NCBI GenBank assembly: GCA_019925095.2
Contig: CM034391.1
Coordinates: 25,657,051 to 25,721,050 of the forward strand
Origin: Dendrolimus kikuchii
Taxonomy: Eukaryota > Arthropoda > Insecta > Lepidoptera > Lasiocampidae
Reading direction: 5' to 3'
Length of the DNA stretch: 64,000 nt
Part shown: positions 53,640 to 62,723 of the stretch, in pieces
How positions within the stretch are numbered: the first letter of the stretch is position 1
Layout: every line of letters starts with the position of its first letter
Program-made: the position numbers and the translations under genes
Notes under the pieces: model-generated
What the model was told of the DNA's origin: nothing
Database searches by the model: none
Seen by the model: only the letters and a program-made list of their open reading frames with translations

Positions 53640-54420
53640 TTTTGGTATCACGTCAAAAGGAGGGTTTGCACTGAAATCAGCGTTGTGTCGGATATTATGC
53701 CATCACAGCAATAAGCTAAGTGCAAACCTTGTTTGCTGAAAAATAAAAAACTTCGTTTAAAAAAACCGACTTTAAAAACTAAAAAGTATAAAATAGCTTA
53801 TTTCCAAAGCTATTATTATTAATATATATTATCTAAAACATCTTGAAGTCGGTGCAAAGTAAAACATAATAATTACTATATTTTGAAAATTACTAAGCAC
53901 CGACTTTAAGATGTTTTAGATAATATATATTAATAATAATAGCTTTAAAAATAAGTTATTTAATACTTTTTAGTTTTTTAGTATTTGAAGTCGGTTTTTT
54001 TAACGAAGTTTTTTTATTTTTTTGTTACTTTTTAGTGTCTAGCTATGTATGGCAAGACCTACGAAAAGTGCCACGCTCCTTAAAAAATATAGGTCCCAAG
54101 AAACGGGAACAAAAAAGTGTTCGTAAAAATAAAAACTACTGGGCCAAACTATGTTAAATTTTTAGGGGACCAAATGGCAACTATTCCGCATCAAACTAAA
54201 CAAGAATCACATAAATCGGATCATAAATCTCGGAGTAATCGGTGAACATACAATAAAATAAAGATCCCGACGAATTGAGAACCTCCTCCTTTTTTTGAAG
54301 TCGGTTAAAAATGTAGAGTACAAATTCTCAAAATTTGCTTTTGTTTTTTAAGATACATGTAAGCAAAGTTAGTGCATCGCTATTTCTTCAATATTGTTTT
54401 CTTTCTTTCCTTATCTACTT
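53640..54420 (+). mobile_element. LINE 3'-UTR with (CTTT)n tail (family I), copy 2, split
   Basis: The parts 53640-53743 and 54313-54420 match 4970-5185. Family K lies between them, with AAAAAT at both junctions. Confidence 0.55.
53744..54312. repeat. Family K repeat, copy K6, with giant foldback
   Basis: The first 265 bp is a near-perfect inverted repeat: ACTTCGTTTAAAAAAACCGA...CTTGAAGTCGGTGC faces GCACCGACTTTAAGATG...TTTTTTTAACGAAGT, with arms of about 120 bp and a loop of about 40. The right part is the usual family K body, ending GAAGTCGGTTAAAAAT. Confidence 0.75.
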
Positions 54421-54430
54421 TAACAGTGTG

Positions 54431-54581
54431 AAATAATTATAAGCGAAGAATAATATGAATGTCAAAGAGGCAAGTGAGGTGTGTAAGAATAAGCCTAAAT
54501 GGCACTCTGTTGTTCGTGCCTACCCCGCAAGGGAACTGGCGTGAAGTTATGTATGTATGTATGTATGTAAATAATTATAAG
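54431..54581 (+). mobile_element. LINE-B 3' end, copy B18
   Basis: A 125-bp insert; its first ~10 bp (CGAAGAATAAT) is filler at the 5' junction. AAATAATTATAAG at 54431-54443 and 54569-54581 is a perfect 13-bp TSD. Confidence 0.9.
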
Positions 54582-54587
54582 GCGATT

Positions 54588-54951
54588 TATGTTTATTTAC
54601 ATACATACATACATAACCTCACGCCAGTTCCCTTGCGGGGTAGGCACGAACAACAGAGCGCCATTCAGGCTTATTCTTACACACCTCACTTGCTTCTTTG
54701 ACATTCATAACTCTTGTCATGCACGCTCGTCTGTTCTTAAGGCTCCTGACATCACCTTCTGCTAGTACACGATCAATTTGATCATGGAAGGTGTGTCGTG
54801 GCTTTCCACGACTTCTGCATCCATCCACTTTTGCATTGTATATCTGTTTAGTCATTCTTTCATCATGCATTCTTTCCACATGCCCGAACCACCGGAGCAT
54901 TCCTTTCCTTACCTTCACCCCGACACTCTCGTTCAGATCTATGTTTATTTA
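54588..54951 (-). mobile_element. LINE-B 3' end, copy B19
   Basis: A reverse copy, open from VKVRKGMLRWFGHVERM to RELA. TATGTTTATTTA at 54588-54599 and 54940-54951 is a perfect 12-bp TSD, distinct from that of B18. Confidence 0.9.
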
Positions 54952-55349
54952 ATTTTACCAAAATGGCTTCAGTGCCACCCAAGTTAAATTACTTGAGTGT
55001 AACATAAGCCTTTTATTTCATAATTAGACAAGTATAAAGCTTATATTCCGCAGATATAATTACATAGTACCATATTTTATAATTAAACACTAATAAGATT
55101 AGATTGTACATAATGTTGAGATGGAGCTAATTAAAATATTCAACGAACTGCAAGAAGGCACGTTTGCCACATTAGTGATGTACATACTCAGGAGTTACAG
55201 TAATGTAACACACTTTTGAAAGAGAACTACATCGCATCTCAGACCCGTTGTTACGATATACCGTCACAATACTCTTTATTGTACACCAACTTAAAACAGT
55301 AACACATATACATATCTTAATATTAGGAAGTAGTACAATGGGCGGCCTT

Positions 55350-55364
55350 ATTGCTTAAAGCAAT
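55350..55364 (-). promoter_or_regulatory. LINE-D 3'-UTR stem-loop
   Basis: ATTGC-TTTAA-GCAAT lies just after GGTTGCCTGGAAGAG. Equivalent stems in other D copies differ by paired changes (ATCGC/GCGAT), suggesting an RNA hairpin read by the element's RT. Confidence 0.65.
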
Positions 55365-55517
55365 CTCTTCCAGGCAACCTTTGGATGGACAAGGATCTGA
55401 AGCACGATAACCTGTTGGCGTGCAGCTTAAGACTATACTAATGAAAATATATATATATAATATAATGTACAATAATATACATATATATATATATACACAA
55501 TAAATAAAATAAAAAAA

Positions 55518-55690
<173 letters not shown>

Positions 55691-55724
55691 TATATACATA
55701 TACATACACAACAAATAATACATA

Positions 55725-58646
55725 TTATGCAGTTAGATAGTGCTCCCTCACAAGTCTGTTGAAACTATGAATCGATTTAGCAGAGCGCACGTCTGCCGGC
55801 AATGCGTTCCAAAGATGCACGGCACAAACAGAGAACGATCGTGCGTAAATCTCCGTGGTATGTAAAGGTGTCTTCAGCCGCAACTTCTCTGATGATCTCA
55901 GGGATCTTGAATCACTGTGGAAGAATTGGAAGCATTCTTTAAGATAGGACGGAGTACGAGAATCAAACAATACGTTATAAAGAAGAGACAGAACATGAGC
56001 ATTACGGCGAAGTCGAATTGGTAGCCACTTGAGCTTTTTACGATATTCGGATATATGATCATATTTTCGTAACCCAAATATGAATCGTATACAAAAATTT
56101 TGGAGTCGCTCAAGTTTATCTAATTGGCTTTGGTTAAGATCGAGATAGCTGACGTCACCATAATCAAGTATTGGGAGAAGGAGGGATTGCGCAAGCGCTA
56201 CTTTTGTGGTGTACGGTAGAAAATATTGTAGACGACGTAAAGAAGCAGCTGACGCAAATATTTTCTGGCTTATTTTTTGTATCTGAGGGCCCCAGGATAG
56301 TGATTTGTCTAAATAAATTCCTAGATTTTTTACTTCATTGCTTATGGGGATCACAGCCCCTCCAAACATGACTGGTGGCAACAAAGACCAGTTGACCCTG
56401 GAAATCATTTTATTACTCCCAATGATGATGGTTTGAGTTTTGTTAGGGTTAACACTTAATCCATGATCCCTACTCCAGACAGATATTCGTTCTAGGTCAT
56501 TATTAGTTATAAGTACCGCATCATTCAGAGTATGAATGGGTGCGCTAGAGTAAATTTGGAGATCATCTGCGTAAAGGTGGTAGGAGCTCTGAAGTTGTTC
56601 GGAGATAGAATTTATAAAAATCGAGAAAAGTAGAGGAGATAAGACGCCACCCTGAGGCACACCAACAGCAGTGTTGCACCAAGATGAGACTCTCTCATCA
56701 ACTCGAACACGCTGCCGGCGACCATGCAGGTAAGTACGAAACCAATCAATCACCGTTGGAGATATGTTAAGAGAGGTAAGTATTCCAAGCAGAATATCAA
56801 AGTCTACCGTATTAAAGGCATTGCTGAAGTCCAGCAAGGTGAGAACCGTCACATTGCCTTTCTCCGCGGCAAATTTTATGTCATCAGTAATTTTTATTAA
56901 GGCAGTGACAGTGCTATGCCCAGGTCTAAAGCCAGACTGGTAACGATTGAAAAGGGAGTTCGTATTAAGGAAAATGCTGAGCTGATTTTGTACAAGGCGC
57001 TCCAGCACTTTAGAAAGGAAAGGCAGTATGGATATAGGACGATATTCGGAAAAAGATTTGGGATGGGGTTTTTTGGGGATGGGTATAATTTGTGCTTCTT
57101 TCCAACTACTAGGAAAGACACCATGTGTTAAGGAGTGATTAAGGATGTGTGTAATGATTGGAAGGATCACATCTAAGACAGGAAGAATCATATTTCGGCT
57201 GACACAGTCACTACCTACAGCCTTCGACGTAATGGAAAGTATACTTTTCTTAACATCACAACCGGTTAATTGAGTGAAAGCAAATGGTGAGTATATGGGA
57301 GTTGGAATTGACGAAAGGTAATCTAAAGTACGTTTTTTAGATGTATCGTCTATTTGAGAAGACGAAGAGAAATGTTTGTTTAGTGAGTCAACATCTAAGT
57401 CAAAGGAAGTAGGAGTGTTTTGTTTTCCAACCCCCAGTGATTTGAGAAATTTCCAAACTTTTGATGGATCACTATTTTCTACTGAATTATGAATGTGACG
57501 TCTTTGGGCGTCCCTACACACCTTATTACAGTGATTGCGGATCAAAACATATTTTTCCCAATTGCTAGTGCTCTGTCGATATTTATATTTGGTTTTTGCT
57601 GCTGCTTTTTTGCGAATGAGTTCTTTAATCTCTGTAGTAAGCCAGGGAGCAGCAGCGTGTTTGATTTTAATAGGGCGTACAGGAGCATGTTTATCATACA
57701 GCGAAATCAGGTGATCCTTGAGAATATTAACTTTGACATCTACACAGTCAGCTTCCAGTAATGGTGACCACTTGATTTCTCTAGCATCTTTTAGCAGTAA
57801 GTCCATATTAATACCATTAAAATTGCGCTGCAACAGAATATTTGGTTTAATTTTAGGAGGACGTAATTTATAGGAAAGGTAGATAAGGTCATGGTACGAA
57901 AAGGAATCTGCGGCACATTGACCGTGTATGACGACATGATCAACAGAAGATACTAGGATGAGATCTATGAGTGAGGGATTGGAATTTGGAAAATGATGTG
58001 TAGCATTTAAGGGGAGTATGGAAAGGTTACAGGATTCAACTAGGGATACGAATGCAGAGGATCTAGAATCTTTTTTTAATAGACAGGTATTAAAGTCTCC
58101 CATAATTATGGTATGATTGTAAGATGGTGTAAATTTATGTAGCAGATGTTCAAAAGAAGAAAAGAAATCAACACGCAAAGATGGGGAGTAATAGACACCA
58201 AGTAGAATTTTGGTATTATTCAGTTCCACTTCAATAAAAAGGTGTTCGCCGGCATTTGATGAAGGTGGTTGTGCTGATATATCAACTATTTTGTATTTTA
58301 GAGAGGAGCGTAAGTAAATAGCAACACCTCCACCCCCACCAACCGCGCGATCATTTCTTACTAAGTGGTAACCGGGCAAGGAATAAAGCACAGACGGTAG
58401 CTGAGGTTTAAGCCACGATTCGGAGATAAGGATAGCATGTATAGTTTTACAGTCAAAGGCCGCCAGCATATCGGTGAAATGAGCCGGAATACTTTGGGCA
58501 TTGATATGAACAGTGTTAAAGTTCCCAGAGACATCAGAGAACTGGGAAGATATAATGTCAGAAAGCGAAGGAACACTATGAAAGCTATCATCACTAAGTG
58601 TACTGGATATACTTTTGTAATCATCACTGTCATCAGATGAAGCCAT
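55725..58646 (-). CDS. LINE-D ORF2: APE endonuclease and reverse transcriptase
   Basis: An intact 973-residue frame from an ATG in MASSDDSDDYKS to REHYLTA*. Residues ~42-260 form an APE-type endonuclease that would nick the target: N49 in VHINAQSI, E76 in ISESWL, D184/N186 in MGDFN, D228 in SLIDLIL, H252 in SYHDLI. Residues ~515-780 form the RT: D606 in LLDFSNAF, VGVPQGGVLSPLLF at 661-674, catalytic YADD at 692-695. The thumb and C-terminal domain follow (LPILDYGDVSYLDLN; SFSVCAVHLWNALP). No RNase H, Cys-His tail or restriction-like nuclease is present. This layout fits the CR1/Jockey group; I do not fix the clade. It lacks a stop or visible frameshift. Confidence 0.93.
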   Translation of the reverse strand: MASSDDSDDYKSISSTLSDDSFHSVPSLSDIISSQFSDVSGNFNTVHINAQSIPAHFTDMLAAFDCKTIHAILISESWLKPQLPSVLYSLPGYHLVRNDRAVGGGGGVAIYLRSSLKYKIVDISAQPPSSNAGEHLFIEVELNNTKILLGVYYSPSLRVDFFSSFEHLLHKFTPSYNHTIIMGDFNTCLLKKDSRSSAFVSLVESCNLSILPLNATHHFPNSNPSLIDLILVSSVDHVVIHGQCAADSFSYHDLIYLSYKLRPPKIKPNILLQRNFNGINMDLLLKDAREIKWSPLLEADCVDVKVNILKDHLISLYDKHAPVRPIKIKHAAAPWLTTEIKELIRKKAAAKTKYKYRQSTSNWEKYVLIRNHCNKVCRDAQRRHIHNSVENSDPSKVWKFLKSLGVGKQNTPTSFDLDVDSLNKHFSSSSQIDDTSKKRTLDYLSSIPTPIYSPFAFTQLTGCDVKKSILSITSKAVGSDCVSRNMILPVLDVILPIITHILNHSLTHGVFPSSWKEAQIIPIPKKPHPKSFSEYRPISILPFLSKVLERLVQNQLSIFLNTNSLFNRYQSGFRPGHSTVTALIKITDDIKFAAEKGNVTVLTLLDFSNAFNTVDFDILLGILTSLNISPTVIDWFRTYLHGRRQRVRVDERVSSWCNTAVGVPQGGVLSPLLFSIFINSISEQLQSSYHLYADDLQIYSSAPIHTLNDAVLITNNDLERISVWSRDHGLSVNPNKTQTIIIGSNKMISRVNWSLLPPVMFGGAVIPISNEVKNLGIYLDKSLSWGPQIQKISQKIFASAASLRRLQYFLPYTTKVALAQSLLLPILDYGDVSYLDLNQSQLDKLERLQNFCIRFIFGLRKYDHISEYRKKLKWLPIRLRRNAHVLSLLYNVLFDSRTPSYLKECFQFFHSDSRSLRSSEKLRLKTPLHTTEIYARSFSVCAVHLWNALPADVRSAKSIHSFNRLVREHYLTA

Positions 58647-59334
58647 ACTTTCTATATATGTATATGCACTAACTATATGTATAAATATATATACGAACTA
58701 AAATACAAATTTAGTAATACTATAATAATGAAAAATATTATATAATACAGTAATTCAAATTAACTTTGAAATATTGTCCACCCGCCAGTCATGGGCAAGT
58801 ACAAACAAAATATAAAATAGAAAATAAAAACATGGAATAAAAAGTAAAATGACATACAAAAATAGTGAATTATATGAATAACATGATTTTAGAAAAAAAT
58901 AATAAAAAAAAACTGCATATTTGATGTTAATTGACTAAACAAAGACTACTGCCACACTCAGGGTGGCTGAATGTTACTGACAGACATGAATAATTAAAAG
59001 CATGTAAAATATAGAAAAGGTAAAAAAAAAAAAAAAATAGCCGTCATTAATTGAATTTAATGAGCCATTACACAACTCTGAGCGCTGCAGTTAAGGAAGA
59101 AAAGTGTATAATTATAAATCACAGGTATAGTACAGTATTTAACTTAATTATAATTATGCTATTTGAATATAGTTTTGGATTGAAGCACAGCAGAACTAAA
59201 TATAAGGTACATTTATTGTAATGTATTGTATAGTCATAATATAAATAGCCTAGAACTATATCAGAATAAGGTTTTTGGGATGAAATGAACAAAATTGTTT
59301 ATACAGCATTTAAATTATTCTTATCTTAATATAT

Positions 59335-59536
59335 ATAAATCTCGTGTCACAATGTTTGTCCTCAATGGACTCCTAAACTACTTGACCGATTTTAATCAAA
59401 TTTGCACACCGTGTGCAGTTTGATCCGACTTGAAAGATAGGATAGCTAACATTTGGACCCGGTAGGTGGCGCTGGAATCGGGTTTTAGAATTTTATTTTT
59501 TAAAGGCAGGACAACGTCTGCCGGGGCCGCTAGTTT
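59335..59536 (+). mobile_element. Lep1-type Helitron inside LINE-D
   Basis: A short non-autonomous copy: CAATGGACTCCTAAACTACT, GCACACCGTGTGC, GTAGGTGGCGCTGGAATCGG, then hairpin GGCAG-GACAACGT-CTGCC and GGGGCCGCTAG. It matches 31732-31925 in reverse. It entered the inter-ORF region of LINE-D. Confidence 0.8.
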
Positions 59537-59899
59537 AATATGTAAAATTAAAAATATATGTGTGGCTTAACACTAACATACCTATTGAATAATTTACCTG
59601 TTATTAGCAATATGATATTTTATTACTTATGTAGGGTTTGGTGAAAAACACTGTTAATCCACAAGTGAATACAAAAAGCAAGTTTATTGATTTAATAAAA
59701 ACTCTGAATATCACTTACATTAATAAGACAACAATAATTTTATATATTTGCTTCAGTAACCAGGACAGTTCATTTATCAGTATAAAAAAAAAGGAGAATA
59801 AAATTAGATTGTGTTATGAATAACTATTAATGTATAAACAGGAAGAGAGAAGCTGAGTCAACTATTAAGACATTATGTTTAATTGATTATATCTACTTA

Positions 59900-60035
<136 letters not shown>

Positions 60036-60310
60036 GGAAGAAAAATATTTTCATAGCTTTGTCCATTTTCAGTAGTTAGTTGTGTAAACAAAATATTGAA
60101 TTAATAGTTCAGATACAACACCTATTTCATTGCAAAGAACTATTAACTTATTTTAATATATTTGTGTTTTAGCGTTCTACACTACATTATCGCAATAGAT
60201 TATAATATCCAAGTGGAGGAGTGTATATAACATGTACCTTTCTATATAATAACATATATGTCATCCAAAAACATGTATTCATATCAAACAGCATGTGACA
60301 GAGAGTAAAA

Positions 60311-61057
60311 TTACTTTTTGGTAGTAACGGGACGTTTAGGTCTAATTGTAACATTTTTAACCGAATTATCAGATATCGTCAGTAATCCTTGAGAGATCTT
60401 ATTAAGCTCTGTGAGTGAGTTGATTCTATGACGAGTTCCGTCTGATCCAGTGATGTAAACGTAGCCGTCCCGGGTCCAACACTTAGAAATTCCAAGTTTC
60501 TCTCGAGCTGAAGTGAAGATATTATGTCGAAGCTTGGTCAGAAATTCGGAGACGGTGATACCAGACCCTTTCAACGTAGTCTTAGTGAACCATATTTTGT
60601 TACGCATAGTTATATCACGAAATTTAACCAAAATTGGACGTTGTTTTTGAGAATCTTGAAGTCGTCCCATTCTATGTGAACGTTGGATATGGTCGGCTGA
60701 GAAATCAGTTAGTTTAAACTTATTTTGTATGACTTTGACCACTGTATCCGAAGTATTTTCTGTTTTGTTCTCGGGAATACCATGGAGTAGGAGGATCTTC
60801 CGACGTGTATGCATATCTAAACGATCTACATTTAACACTAATACCTCAATTTGTTCCTTTATATTCGCAAAGGCTTGTAAGACGAATACCTTGAACGATG
60901 AAAATTCCAAGGCCAAATTGGGATTGCTGGAAATTGAGTTTGGAGCGCTTTTCATGTCATTCTCGAATTTGGTAAATTTTTCCTGAATCATTTCCATCAT
61001 TGTTGCCATTGATTCTTGGATAGCTTCCATTGCGAAATTTAACCTCAAAGTCGTCAC
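60311..61057 (-). CDS. LINE-D ORF1: L1-ORF1-like RNA-binding protein
   Basis: 248 residues, intact. Residues 1-82 are Met/Glu-rich and heptad-like (EAIQESMATMMEMIQEKF), a probable trimerising coiled coil. Residues ~85-150 look like the RRM of transposase-22/L1 ORF1 proteins (RRKILLLHGIPENKTE; ADHIQRSHRMGR; RPILVKFRD). Residues ~160-215 look like its C-terminal domain (SEFLTKLRHNIFTSAREKLG; WTRDGYVYI). The end is basic (IRPKRPVTTKK). Known relatives coat LINE RNA and act as chaperones. It lies upstream of ORF2 on the same strand, with an unusually long gap. No zinc knuckle is seen. The upstream start is the first ATG in frame (MTTLRLNF); MEAIQ is an alternative. Confidence 0.87.
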   Translation of the reverse strand: MTTLRLNFAMEAIQESMATMMEMIQEKFTKFENDMKSAPNSISSNPNLALEFSSFKVFVLQAFANIKEQIEVLVLNVDRLDMHTRRKILLLHGIPENKTENTSDTVVKVIQNKFKLTDFSADHIQRSHRMGRLQDSQKQRPILVKFRDITMRNKIWFTKTTLKGSGITVSEFLTKLRHNIFTSAREKLGISKCWTRDGYVYITGSDGTRHRINSLTELNKISQGLLTISDNSVKNVTIRPKRPVTTKK

Positions 61058-61564
61058 AACACAGCTTGTTATATATATATTCCAAAACAGTAAATTTACG
61101 TACTGCGCGCACTCTGGCAGGTAGACTATATTAAAAAACTGTTATTTACACATAAGATATGGTAAAAAGTATATATTTTCTATTTATCTTATTAAAATAT
61201 TGAGAGATAAAATTTAATACGTCTTATTTGCAACTACCCGCGAGACTCTCCTGGATGAGATCTCTTAATGACTGATAAATAGGCCCAACGGGTCGGAAAA
61301 CTGCTGAATTGTTCCTCAAAGTGTCAACTGTCTCCCGGTCAATCAATGTGGTGTTTGTGCATAGCAAGTATGCGAGAATCTGGCTGAAATCCTTCATCAT
61401 TCCTTACACAATTCCAGTGATATTCACTTGAGAGTTCATTCATTTTTACTTGGTTCGCTAGGATTTGCGAGGTGGCATCAGGTCAAATATAGACTTCGTG
61501 TTTGCTCCGGCTGAGTAGCCATTCATGACTTTTGGCAATTTTTGTTGAGTTTTTGACACAATAT

Positions 61565-61849
61565 GGTGCTATACTAATATTTTAAGAGGAAAGATTTGTA
61601 TTTTTGTACGTTTGTAACGAATAAACTCAAAAACTACCGGACCGATTTCAAAAATTCTTTCGCTATTAGAATGCTACATTATCCCAGATTAATTTATTAC
61701 TAGAATGAAATAGGGATCTCTACTCAAATTTCAATAATGTAACCCAAAGTGTAAACAAAAATAGTGTTTGAGTGGACTCTGTGGCGCTGAAATAAGGTTC
61801 TAGATTTTATTTTTTCAGAGCAGGACAACGTCTGCCGGTACCGCTAGTT
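61565..61849 (+). mobile_element. Lep1-type Helitron upstream of LINE-D
   Basis: 5' side GCTATACTAATATTTTAAGA, CCGGACCGATTTCAAAAATT inside, 3' hairpin GGACAACGTCTGCC and GGTACCGCTAG followed by TT. Confidence 0.75.
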
Positions 61850-61899
61850 ATTATTATTTAAGGGTTATACTACCAAGACCTCTATATGACTTAATGCAC

Positions 61900-62130
61900 T
61901 CATAATAATTCAAAAGAATATTTCACATCACTAATCCTATAAACTCTCGTTACGCCAGCAAGAAAACGGAATTTTGCATCGCACTTATGAGCAAACGCAA
62001 TTAAAGGAGAAGCCGACTTATAACGAGAAAACTTATTACCGTAGTTCGTGATTATCTTAACAACTGCCTCATATATGTGTAGACATACATTGTTATACCT
62101 TAAGTAGAGCTTTACACGTGGCTTCGCCAT
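61900..62130 (-). other. Unrecognised 76-residue ORF
   Basis: MAKPRVKLYLRYNN to YRISDVKYSFELL*, from a true ATG. It is basic and aromatic-rich with no motif I know. It points away from the gene at 62724. It could be an exon or chance. Confidence 0.22.
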
Positions 62131-62189
62131 TATGTGTGTGTATTCGGTTTGTTTTATTACATATAAAACTTTAAGTATAATCTTCTATA

Positions 62190-62190
<1 letters not shown>

Positions 62191-62238
<48 letters not shown>
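62191..62238. repeat. (TA)n microsatellite
   Basis: About 24 TA units. Confidence 0.93.
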
Positions 62239-62240
<2 letters not shown>

Positions 62241-62384
62241 CGGGCTTCAAGCCAGAGGGGCGTATAAACAAAAAGGCGTTTTTTTTTTTATTACGTCTAT
62301 TATTTATATGTTTATCGATACATCACCTCTGTTTTTTTCTTAATAGTAGCTAAATTACTTTGGAAGATATTAATAAAATACTTT

Positions 62385-62630
62385 TAGACGTATAACTGAA
62401 GTCAGATATTATTTTCATGCCAGAAAGACGTACCGTGGTCGTAACCATGAATGACGAATTGTGTATCGAACCACAAAGACGTACGTACCTACGACTATCG
62501 ATTTCTATATGACCTACCAATATAATGTCGTGCCATATTGACGTATGTACATACGACTTTTGAATTTGTTTTTATTACCAAAAAAATGTCATGCCAAAAA
62601 GACGTATGCGCATACGACCATTGATTTCGC
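62385..62630. repeat. Tandem palindromic repeats upstream of the terminal gene
   Basis: Four units of 51-62 bp are centred on GACGTA at 62427, 62478, 62540 and 62601; a fifth decayed unit may begin near 62387. Units 3 and 4 contain the perfect 14-bp palindromes CGTATGTACATACG (62542-62555) and CGTATGCGCATACG (62603-62616), which differ by symmetric changes. Each unit continues like CGACYWTTGATTTC. Transposase-binding subterminal repeats or transcription-factor sites are both possible. Confidence 0.7.
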
Positions 62631-62723
62631 GCCACTCTCTCTCCACCCGCGCACTCGCAGTATTCAATAGTCGGCCGTATAGAGTGGACAGGCGGAACAT
62701 AGTGATAGAAATCGGACACAACG

